Assembly (NCBI GenBank): GCA_011947345.1
Contig: JAAVTG010000200.1
Location: 39,735-103,734, forward strand
Origin: Phytophthora quininea
Taxonomy: Eukaryota; Oomycota; Peronosporomycetes; Peronosporales; Peronosporaceae
Direction of reading: 5' to 3'
Length of the DNA: 64,000 nucleotides
Positions 46,044-56,000 of the stretch are shown here, piece after piece. The stretch's first letter is position 1, and each line of letters opens with the position of its first letter. A program made the position numbers and the translations under genes. The notes beneath the pieces were generated by a model. It was not told where the DNA came from, did no database searches, and worked only from the letters and a program-made list of their open reading frames with translations.

Positions 46044-46463
46044 ATGAGTGTCTGCAAGTTGTTCCAAGTCTGCCTCGTGCTGCTCAGCATTACCGTGCCA
46101 CTTGCAAGTGCCGGAGCAAGTTCCATGTGCCCTGCCACCGTCAGCAAGAACGTTGAAACGTTACTCGACAATGGAAAGCTGTACAGCTCCTGCGCCTCGG
46201 GGATCGACCTCCACGTGGAATCGCTTCTCGACGTACTCAAGGTGAGCGAACGAGACTTCCTGCTCTTCTGTCGGTCTGCAGACTGCGTCAAGCCAGTGCA
46301 AGACTTGGTCAAGGCGATCCCGAGCGACTGCCTTGTTTCGTACCATGGATCAGCACACAATGCATCTCAAGAAGTAACCAACTTGTACCGCAAGTGCGCC
46401 GAAACTGTGGGAGCAGCAGATTTGGCAGACGAAGAGCACCTCTACCGATACTTCTTAGATTGA
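46044..46463 (+). CDS. Elicitin-like secreted protein
   Basis: ATG 46044 starts a 139-residue protein. Residues 1-23 are a signal peptide (MSVCKLFQVCLVLLSITVPLASA). The mature part has six cysteines arranged C-20-C-25-C-4-C-14-C-21-C. The central C-4-C-14-C spacing is that of elicitins; the outer gaps differ from the canonical C-23-C-23-C-4-C-14-C-23-C, as in elicitin-like (ELL) proteins. Elicitins bind sterols, which oomycetes such as Phytophthora must acquire, and are recognised by plants. A short acidic tail of about 25 residues follows the last Cys. There are no frame defects or introns. Neighbours are CDC25 upstream and a CRN relic downstream. Confidence 0.85.
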   Translation: MSVCKLFQVCLVLLSITVPLASAGASSMCPATVSKNVETLLDNGKLYSSCASGIDLHVESLLDVLKVSERDFLLFCRSADCVKPVQDLVKAIPSDCLVSYHGSAHNASQEVTNLYRKCAETVGAADLADEEHLYRYFLD

Positions 46464-46872
46464 GGTCAGTAGCTTTGTCAGGGTAGTTGGTTAGTCGTGG
46501 CGTTAAATGGTCATAATGAGCACATTGTTTGTTTTGAAGACGACATGGCTAAGCCTTCAGATGCGACGTTTATTAACGGAAGAAAGCACGTCCCTGGCAT
46601 TCGTGAATGCCCTCTTCCTTGTAGTCTCTTCGACATTAGTCACAGCATCCTTGAATTTAAGCAGCTTTTTCTGGCGGCTTGCCTGGCGATTTGACTTGGT
46701 CTCCAGACGAGCAAGCCGGGTGGTTCATCAGCGTCCCGAAGAAGTCCTCTTTCGCCTCGACACAATCCACAATGAAGCAATCACGAAGCGGTTCAAATTG
46801 CACAAGTTTCAGCGCAGAAGTGCAATCCATGACGCCTCGAACCACGCAGACACTCGGACCCAGAAATGAAGG
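46464..46872. other. Intergenic between elicitin-like gene and CRN relic
   Basis: Both genes end here, converging. Open frames on each strand (46507-46869 plus, 46657-46845 minus) are ambiguous. The minus one might be a leftover of the CRN C-terminus beyond the present stop at 46873. I do not call a gene. Confidence 0.35.
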
Positions 46873-48548
46873 TCAACCCTCCATTAAGTTGGCCACAAGC
46901 TCCTTTGCTCGGACTGGATGGAGCCCGGCGAACTGCCGAACTCTTTGGTCAACAAAAACGACCAGCTCGTCGGTCACAGCGTCCTTCAAAACGAAATAAA
47001 CGTCGGCGCCATGATCATAATTAGGGTTGATCACGATATGACCTCCCAACGTCCAGTCGAGTTGATAATGCATGTTGCCGCGCTCGGACACAATGTTCCT
47101 GGTATTGGCATCAAACCGTTCTGTCCCGCCAAACACTTGCGAAGGTACCAGCTTGATGGAAATGCGCCGCGTTTCATCGGTCATCATCGCTCCAGGAAGC
47201 AGGTTTCCTAGTGTCGTCTCTTTATATCCAAGCACTAGCAACGCATTGATCCGCATCGCGTAGAAGCATGCGCCAAACGTCTCCCATACCTGCCACGGTT
47301 TGAGGGAGAATAGGTTCGAGTCTACTTCCGTGCTGAGTTTCTTTACAGAGGCGATAAAAGCTTTTTCTGCGTCAGTTCGATTCGGCAATCGCGTCGAGCA
47401 AATTGATCGCAGCAAGATGTAAGGGACGTGGACTTTGTATCCTCCTGCCTTGCACGAAATTAGCAGGCACAGAGAAGAATCCTGCAGTCTCGCCCATGTA
47501 TATTCGCCGTCAAATATATCCGTTGGATTAACCACTTGGCCAGACAATCCAAAGGCTGCTAAACGAACGAGTTGTTTGATATTAATGTTGGTCCACGATT
47601 CGATGTACCGTTTGCCGATACTGTCGAAGGCAGCCGAAATGTTTATAATGCACACGGGAACTTCTTGCCCACCAAATTCCGCCAGGTAGTTGACAACAAG
47701 CTGTGGCACTCCACCGCCGAGAAAAAGCACATCACGGCAAATTAGATTCTGATCCATGAGCTCAGTGTATCGGGCATTGCTCCGTACCATTGCCAACATT
47801 TCATCCTTTCTCAACAATACCATAGGAAGCTGCTCGGTCACGTAGCACGATGATTTTGAAATCGAAGGTGAATCCAGAAAACGTAAATCCGTCCCAGCAA
47901 GCATGGGTACTACAACTATCCCGGTAGTCGATCGCTGAGAACAAAGTAAAGTACCAATACAGTTCAGGAGGTCGTGGATACCATCAATCTTCTGGAAATC
48001 GTTGATACCAACAAAGAGATACACCGAAGTTGGCACCGTTGCGTTTTTCACTTGCTCCTGCAATTTGAGTTCGATCACTCGAACAGCCGCCGAAAGCTCC
48101 AGACTTCCTGCATTGCGTGGCAGGCGCGAGGTAAACCATTCCTTGACAGACTTCTCACAATTATTCTCCAGAAAGAAACGATATAACAGCCGCCACGAGA
48201 AAGAAGCCTCGATCGGCATCGAATTCTCGACTGATAAAGGAGCCCAATCGCTCGAGTACGGGACAAAGATACTAGTAACATAATCAGCGCTTTTGTGTAG
48301 CCGCTCCAACGTCTCGCACAGAATCGCACCACCTCCTTCCAGTATCCGCGCCTTCCCCGACCCAGAAATTCCAGCACACACTGGAATGACTGCGTTGACA
48401 TGATGACCACCACCTTTGCCTTCATGACCACTTCTTCAAAACATTTCGATGCTTTGGCAATCGCATCTTCACGTCCAGTAAAGCGAAATTGAAAGCTCTC
48501 TGGAGGTAAAATATGAGGACTGGAGACAGTAGCGGCTTTATTGCCCAT
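46873..48548 (-). pseudogene. CRN-type NTPase effector without a header (copy D)
   Basis: From ATG 48548 one frame gives ILPPESFQFRFTGREDAIAKASKCFEEVV. A frame change near 48380-48410 leads to a 502-residue frame beginning with the P-loop GISGSGKARILEGGG, preceded in that frame by AVIPVCA. VYLFVGINDFQKI (a Walker B-like strand), LFLGGGVPQLVVNYLAEFGG and a long C-terminal part follow to 46873. The order FxxR region, P-loop GxSGSGK-R, GG motif is that of the CRN NTPase domain, also seen at 7011 onward. No signal peptide or LFLAK header was found upstream to 49100, so it is either an orphan C-terminus or truncated. One indel separates the two frames. Confidence 0.6.
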
Positions 48549-49729
48549 TTCGCCTTCCAGAAAGCCAGGGCCGACAGAGAGCGGCTGCGTATTTACCTGC
48601 CACCGCACACGACAACTCCATCGTTCCCCTTGTTTTTCTTAAATGCAGAATAACTTCTCAATCCCCAAGTCACTCATCACTTTTCTCAGTAAATACCTGA
48701 AAAGAATATACACTGACTATGAGAATCGAGGCTGCATCTCCAGGAAACTCCCTAAAGAACCACTTAACTAGTCCGTTCCGGTCTTGAAAATATTGGATAA
48801 AAAGTGTTTCCGCTCGGGTGATACATCCGGTATCTGAAGTCGTCCCATATCCCTGAAGCTCTGGCGCATCTTGTGTGCGGCAGTATCAAAGCACCATCCG
48901 ATTGCTGTCCACTGAGCTTACTGACGAACCTGAACAACAATTGGCACTTTACGTGGTTTAATGAGCCTCTTCTGATGGCCCACCCTGCCATTCAGTATCC
49001 GAAGGATGCGTTCGAGTTTCTTGAGGCAGCTGTACCAGGAGCAGAATACGCTGGCGTTGATCTCATAGCCCACCAGAATCCTGAACCTCAATGACTTGTT
49101 ACCCATGAAGAGATAATATATCTTCTTAACATGATGTTTTAGTTTTCATCCCTGGGATGTCAAAACGTGCGTCTTTTGTGTGTGCCAGGAGATTCATCAG
49201 CACGTCAATACCATTCAGTATTTGGCTAGAAACCGCTCCAATACTTGGACAACGCGCTTGAGCTCGGATTGTATGAGTAGCGCAACGTATCAATTCCATC
49301 GGCGATAGCTGGATAATTACTGGCAAGTGCCAATCTTCAATCGCTGAGGTGTTGACAGGGCGGATCTTGATCAATCCACGGAGACGGTAGCAACTCTAGC
49401 GTACCAGGCTGGTGGTAAACACTAGTAGCCGCCCCAAAGCTTGACGAGCGCGGAGTCGGATAGCAGGAACGACCCATTCTGTTGACCGCTAATAAAAACG
49501 TCACCCGCTTGTTAAACGAGAAAAAACATTTTTCTCGCGATACAAACCGCAAGTGTCGCTGCATTTTTTGTGTTGCGATAAACTCGCTAGAATCACCATT
49601 TGTTTATCTTGGTGTTTGTATGTCTTCGGCTTTACAAAAAGCATTTTTGATGGTGGTGCACACGATTGTGAGCCTCACACCCGGCCGTCCTCCCGTCCCC
49701 ACAACGCAACCTCCAAGAAGACCCTCAAG
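48549..49729. other. Stretch with weak ORFs, possible small gene at 49126-49477 minus
   Basis: Mostly empty. On the minus strand, two overlapping frames (49477-49337 then 49374-49126) could form one small protein (MGRSCYPTPRSSSF..., IEDWHLPVIIQLSPMELIRC...) if one base were restored. The composition is normal but I recognise no family. 48660-49105 shows nothing usable. The promoter of the mitochondrial gene at 49730 lies at the right end. Confidence 0.3.
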
Positions 49730-49975
49730 ATGCTCGGCCACATCGTTAAGCAAACCGCCAGCAAGATGAACGCGGCCGGCCGCCGCGGCCTGCACGCCTC
49801 AGCCAAGCGCATGTCCGCTGAGGGCGAGCACCACCAGCACTTGGTGTTCGAGGGCGACTTCCCCAAGGGCCTGGTGCTGGGCCTGACGCTTTTCGTGGCC
49901 TTGGGTGGCGTGGGCGTCCCTGTCATCGCCTTGAAGTACCAGAACTGGAAGCACGGCTTCCCGCAGCAGGGCTAA
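49730..49975 (+). CDS. Small mitochondrial inner-membrane protein, COX VIIc-like
   Basis: ATG 49730 encodes 81 residues. The first 30 (MLGHIVKQTASKMNAAGRRGLHASAKR) are an Arg/Lys/Ser/Ala-rich amphipathic presequence. A single hydrophobic segment follows (GLVLGLTLFVALGGVGVPVIALKYQ) with a positive tail (QNWKHGF). The pattern of an LVFEGDFPKG segment, one membrane helix with a Pro and a terminal KYQNWK resembles cytochrome c oxidase subunit VIIc/VIII-class proteins, but the resemblance is short and I would not insist on it. Codon use is strongly biased to C and G endings, as in highly expressed genes. There are no introns in the coding part; ATGs upstream are out of context. Confidence 0.55.
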   Translation: MLGHIVKQTASKMNAAGRRGLHASAKRMSAEGEHHQHLVFEGDFPKGLVLGLTLFVALGGVGVPVIALKYQNWKHGFPQQG

Positions 49976-50442
49976 GCATCCACTCAACCGCCAAGTTCAA
50001 GACAAAAGACCCGTATTTTGTTAGGAGACATCTCTGCAACCCCTGTTCAAGCCTTCATAACGTGATCCTGGACGGTAGGAAGCGACAAGGAAGTGGTAGA
50101 TGAAAGCCTTTCGTGAATCAATAAAGAAAAAAATAACAGACTCTTGGGATGGCGTTGCGGTGCGTACAGCCTGCTTCTTGTCGTTGCCGTACAGTGGTGA
50201 TACCGCATTGTGCCAGCTTGCATCAAGAAGGAGGGTCCGTTTTCGTTCCGCTTCGCCTTATTCGCGTCGGTCCGGATTAAAATCTGGACTACATTGCTCG
50301 GCCTCACGGCACGTTGAGCACTTCCATGTCGACCTTAAAATCAATGGCTGCAATCTACTGCGTCACGATCAGAAAGCTCAAGAGCGTTTGGTGACTTCAG
50401 GTTCTGGGTCCCAGCATTGACGTCGCGGGCCGACACGTTGAC
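49976..50442. other. Intergenic between convergent genes
   Basis: 3' ends of the COX-like gene (plus) and the WLGC gene (minus) meet here. The sequence shows no gene, RNA or repeat I can support. Confidence 0.4.
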
Positions 50443-52909
50443 TTATTGCTTGCACCCGAGCCACGCTTCATACTCTGGATGACATGGATCACCAACTTTT
50501 AGTTGAATTTGACGCCGACGCATTCTGATCGCCAGAGAACCCATATCACAAGAGATCGCCATGAACCTGGTGTTATAGCACATTGCTTCTTCGTAGCCAG
50601 GGATATGGCACTGTTGATACAGAGTCCCATTGCACTGCGCAACTCCTTCTGGCGTCGGCGGACCCGACGTCGGGAAAATAACCTTCTCGGGATGGCAAAC
50701 AGTGTCATCGAATTTCTTGATCACTGCAAGTGTTTCGGTGGAAGCTTTGGGTTCCTTAGCAGGAAGACATGACGAAGCAGGGGGAAACCACCAGCTAGTA
50801 CCACAAAAGGCGTCTTGTAGATTGCACTCGCCTAGGAATCCATTGCAGCACCAATTTCCTCGGTCATTGACGACGAATGACTTCAATTTCTTCAACGACT
50901 TCAAGTCTGGAATTGTGTTGATTGTCGGCAAGCTGATCATAAGCAGCCGCTCGAGGTTATGGAGGTTGTTGAATTCCGGTAGCTCCACAAGCGAGACGAA
51001 TAATGCCAAAGTGAGAGCTTTCAGGTTTTTCAAGGCCTGAAATGACGGCAAATGCTTAAGATGCATGTGCATCCCCAAGTGAATAAAAGTAAGCGATCCC
51101 ATGTTGTCGAACATACCATCAGGAAGAGCGGTCAACGACTTGCTGAAGGAGCCTTCGATATACCTATCGCATCATAAAAAAAACTTAGCAAATAGTTGTA
51201 AACCATATCTTGTGCCATTCGTACAAATATTCTAGTTGCGTGAATTCCTAAAACCAGTCGGCCAATGATTCCGTCTGCGTATACACTAGAGCGCTATCAA
51301 AAGCCTCGTAAGTTTTTCCAAAATGCGCGTGAAACTAGACGAACGTACACGTGACGCATGTGCTGGCATCTTCGTAATTCTTCAGGAAGCACAGGAAAGT
51401 ATCGATTTGTCAGTTGGATAGTTCGGAGGTCGCCCATAGTTGCCAACTGGATTACTTTGTTTGTGACGTTTCTTGGGTTGATCCATTCTCCGTAAGTACT
51501 TGGTGCCAAGTTACCATCGATCATGGTCAAACACGGGCATTGATTCAATGATTTTCTTCTACTGTTACCCACCGGCGCGCTTTCACAGCGCATTCTGGAT
51601 GGGGTTTGCATGCCAAAGTTGATGTTCGGATACTTTTCATCACCACGACAATTAAAGATACCACAAAGGTAAGCAGCAATATCGCCGATAACCGATGGCG
51701 CTTCGGATATTGTTGAGTCGGTCGACGACGAGGGTCGCGAAGCATTCGCGCTACTTGGTAAAGTCTGTAAGCAAACACGAAATTGACCCCAACGCGAACC
51801 AGGAAATCTGTCATGGTAAATATTTGTAGCGACTTCAACACGTTGTAGATGATTTCGGTGTACACAGGGTTGGCAATCACGCTGGCATTTCGTTCGAACC
51901 AGCTGCCGGGGAAAACTTCCGTGTTAATTTTAAGTATGTCTCGATCCAGCTTAAAACTCGCTAAACAATATGAGACTGTCAGAATAGGATATCCAACAAG
52001 AACAAGAAAGTCGAATCTGCCAACAACGAAGGCGTTAAAAATGTATTCATAAAGTAGAGGGAAAAAAGGTGGTAGATGATGTACATGATGTCGACAATAA
52101 CTTGCTTTAATCCGTTTTGACTATTAGGAAGAAAAATCATCATCGCGCAGCAAAGCGCGTTCATTGCGACGATAATGGAAAATGAAGCAACAAGTACAAT
52201 GGGAGACCCTGCCTCGAGGGTCTGGCTTTAAAACACAGCTTCAATTGACAGATCCACAAACTTCATGACTGCACGCTGTATCAGAAAAAAAAAAACATCC
52301 ACGTGTAAGTAGTTAAGAAAAGAAATACACGTTGCTCGGACGACGTACAGCAAATTGCAGCGCTAGGCTGTGGTCTTGGGTAAAATAGTTGACAACGGTA
52401 ACGAATAGCCCATGATATCCTCGATTTCTTTCGTCATTCATGGTATCGATATGTAGACCAGCTTTCAAAGCATTGATAGTCGTGGTTATCGACGGGTAAG
52501 TCGCTGGTTCGACAAAGTTTTGCCGGACAATGACCTTCACCAACACATTTACATACAGACTCGCCACAATCGAAAGCCCCACCACTGAGAACCAAACCAT
52601 CGCATTGGGTGGATCGATTATGAGCCAAAACGTTCGATTATCAAAGTTTTCGGAATCCATGATCCAGTTCACCGTGTCATTAGGTCTCATTGCTAAAAGA
52701 ATAAGCCAAACTGTCCACGTAAAACAAATCAACGTCATCACAACCAGTAGACATCTTACGATCAGCAATTCCGACATTGCCACTCTTCTTGAGACGTAAG
52801 GAAGATGCACAGGGCTGACTAAATTCGTGCTTGTTGCGCCCTCCCTTCTTCCTTGCGACATCAAATAACTTTTGGGATTGCTGGAGCTTCGGTGGTCGGC
52901 CGGCTGCAT
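50443..52909 (-). CDS. WLGC-type leucine-rich-repeat membrane protein, several exons, damaged
   Basis: Exon 1 (52909-52331) has a transmembrane helix (LLVVMTLICFTWTVWLILLAM) followed by RPNDTVNWIM and FWLIIDPP, then a second helix. A 55-nt intron (52276-52330) leads to RAVMKFVDLSIEAVF, where TAA at 52228-52230 interrupts. LEAGSPIVLVASF and more membrane segments follow; frame breaks occur at an A run (52062-52067) and a T run (51552-51555). CPCLTMIDGNLAP and QLTNRYFPVLPEELRRC begin the LRR region, interrupted by introns and micro-exons around 51135-51345. The last exon (51135-50443) has LRRs and two Cys-rich clusters and ends YEAWLGCK, the family signature. Such proteins are oomycete-specific multi-pass membrane proteins of unknown function. 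The nonsense codon suggests a pseudogene, but sequence quality is uncertain. Confidence 0.7.
52276..52330 (-). other. Intron 1 of the WLGC gene
   Basis: The donor GTGTAT follows the codon aac, and the acceptor ATACAG precedes cgt-gca. 55 nt, phase 0. The paralog at 63217 has an intron at the equivalent place (63865-63920), which supports it. Confidence 0.75.
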
Positions 52910-53066
52910 CGAGTTTCCTGTGTTTGTGAATCCGTCAGTGCTGCTACACGCAAAGAGGAGCTTTCGCCTTCATTTTTACCAACTGTGGCGTTGGGAGCTG
53001 TGCAAAAATTCAACGCCTCAAATACTATCATGTCGTAAAGGACAAATGACAGTACAGTCTTGCTTG

Positions 53067-56000
53067 TTAAATAATGCCCTCTCTAATTGTTGGGCGCAGC
53101 TTTCGTTTGGCCAGCAGTGGTTTGCTGGAAACTTGAGCAGCGCCATCCTTCTTATCTTCAGTTTTGAAACTAGTAGCTTCACTATTCGCCAATTTGCTCG
53201 TGGCTACAGCAGACGTTTGCGACGATATTTGTGCTTGTCCCGCCGGTTCCTTCTTTACTGCCACAGGAACTGTAGACTGTGTTGGAATGCTAGTAGGCAC
53301 AGAGTATCGCCTCACTGTGGAGCTTGGTAGCGTTGTCACCCTAGCAGACCCGGTGGCGGTAGGGGTGCTTGCAAGTTTCGTTGCAGTTGCGTGCACTTGT
53401 TGCTGTCGATTTGCAGCAACTATCGCCGCCAATGTAGACGCCGGTGTTGCTGCTGCGGTTAGTAATGATGTCGCTGTTGGTGTTGACGCCTCCTTGGGAC
53501 GTCGAGGCTTTACCACTTTTTCGACTCGCTTTTCACAAGTATCTCGCAGTATAACCTCATGCCCACCTACGACAACCGACTCCGTTACTGGTCGATATTC
53601 CCAGCGTCTCATCGGGTCGAAGCTCCCAGTCGTAGTTGGACCCGATAGCAACGGATTTGTCGTTCTAACAGCATTTACCGTGCTAGCAAGCCTTGCGAGT
53701 GGGCTCGCGACCGGTCTGCCGACACTAGTTGACGGAACTGTGGGCTTCGCCCGAGGGAAGCGAACCCCAACGGCAACTTTGAAACATTTAACGGCGTTCC
53801 CGTTGAGCTAAGAGATAACCCCGCCCTGCTTAGCGCCGATAGTTGAAGAGCGGTCGGCCGGATCAAGCCCATGGCCGCAGCCATCATGCTGAGGCTCGTA
53901 GTCGACGATAACGCCGGCTTTGCTTGAGATACCCCAAGAGTTGACGTCGTCGATGCTACCACAGAAGTTAGACTGCTTTTGTTGTAAGCACCAGGTACAC
54001 CAGGGACGCTTGGCTTTGGAGCGCTGGCCACCACGCGTGGCATTTCTTTCTGTACAATACGATAGGTTTTCAATCGTACCTGTCCATGCGAGTGGGGCAG
54101 AGCATTAGCCGAAGTGTTGCCCTTGTCCATGGCGTTCCAGCGGACCACAAAGCGTCGTCCTGAGTTATCGACATCCAAATTCCCGCAGGAGTTTCCAGTT
54201 ACCACGTTTTCCTCCACGACCACATGACCGGCATGATAGAGTAGCCTCAGACCGAAGCGTCTGTTACGTTGGATTTTGTTTCGACGAAGCACCGCTCGCC
54301 CTCCGAGGACAGTGACACCAGAATGGCCATTGCCTTCGACAGTGTTCAGGGACATCACTAACGACCCGCAGACGAGCAAGACACCGGAGCTCCCTGCGCC
54401 ACGAATACGACAGTTTTGCAACACGAGCATGGCTTCTGGAGTTGATTTTACAGGAACAGACGTAGATAGCGCGCCAACGTTAGCCGTAGTAGTAGTAGTA
54501 GCAGTAACAGAGGTAGTACTACTTATCGATCCACTGGGCGTCGATGGCTTCGCAACTGTAGCTGCTGGCTTGACAGCGCTAGATGTAGGCGTTAACCGTG
54601 TCGCCGTAGCTGAATTTGCAGCAGCAGCAGCAGTAGTATTCACTACAGTAGCACTCGAAACCGCAGCTTTCACAGTGCCACTGGCACCATTAGCGGCTGA
54701 AGTAGTACTTAGTGGTGTTGGTACAGATGTGATGCTGCTTTCGCTTCGCCGTCTTTTACTCTTCTTTTCTCCACGGCCCCATACGCACACACAAGCGTTC
54801 CCTAAGCCATTGCCATCCATCTCGCAATACTCCATCCGGAGACGTCCATCTCCCACAACGGTAAGAAGATGTTGCCAATTGCCAAGCGCTTGTTCCTCTT
54901 TCCGTACAGAACGTTTCCTTTTAGTCCCTTCCTTCTTTGTATCTGTCCCCGAGGACCGATCAGTTGAGCCGCTGGTTCGTGTGAAATGGAAGCCGCAAAT
55001 GATACCACCCCGAGCACTCCAACGGATCTGCGCACGACTGGAATGCATTTGTAACTCTACATGAGAATCTGGCACAGCTAGCAACCTCACAGGCTTTGAA
55101 ATCTTCAGAGTCTTCTTCAGTTGATAGACCCCAGCGCCGAACAGTAACGTGTCGCCTCGCGCCACACGGTCCAACACTTTAGCTAGTGAGGTCGATGATC
55201 CTACATCAAAGTCACTAGCGCTTATTTTTACAAAGAGTGACGGGTTCTGTGCCGCACTGTGCCAACTGTGACAGACCATCTGAGCTCGATAGCGTTCTGG
55301 ATATGGTGTTAGCATCGCTAGCACTCGCAACAATGCCCCTACTGGCAAGCCGCCGAACCCCTTTGTACGAGCAGTTTTCAGCTGCTCATTGGATATCCAC
55401 ACGGCAGGACGATCCCACGTGGCTTCGCGCGTGTCGGCATTAAAGTAAAATGGTTTCCCAGTGTTAGCGCACTTCATAACAGACCAGGCTGCCCCAGTTA
55501 ACAAACGTTTCCGTCTCTCAAATAATACATGAGCACGCTCACGTCGATACAGATCGGTGTAGTGATCATCAGAACTAGCGGAGTCATTACCTTCCATTCG
55601 ACCGACCACAAGCTCACCTTCTGCGACCAAACGATCTTCTTCTTCTTGTTTTTCAACCTCGATTCGCTCGATATCTTCGAGTAGCGTTGGCGCACCTAGG
55701 TCTGCATCAACTCCGGCAAGAGCTGCAGCCTGTTGTGCTGGTGTATACGCATAGAGAGGGTCTATATCCCCACGGAAGTGTAATGCATATCGATCTACAG
55801 GATTGAGCGAGTCCTCAAAGCCTTGTAGAGAGGAGACGGATGCTTTCCAAGCCTGCAGCTTCTGCTCCTCAGCTGCATCTCGTGCCTTTTCGCGGATCTT
55901 GTCGCTGTGTTTATGATCCTGATCGTGGGTATCCAAGTGTTTGACACGCTTCGAGGATTTCTTACGATCTTTCGATAGACGACGTGGTCGCTTTCGACTT

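Noticed and set aside
53164..53811. 215-residue plus-strand frame, hydrophobic
   Set aside because: Antisense to the Ala/Thr/Ser-rich end of the SWR1-type protein; its Val/Ala/Cys-rich composition is explained by the complementary codons.
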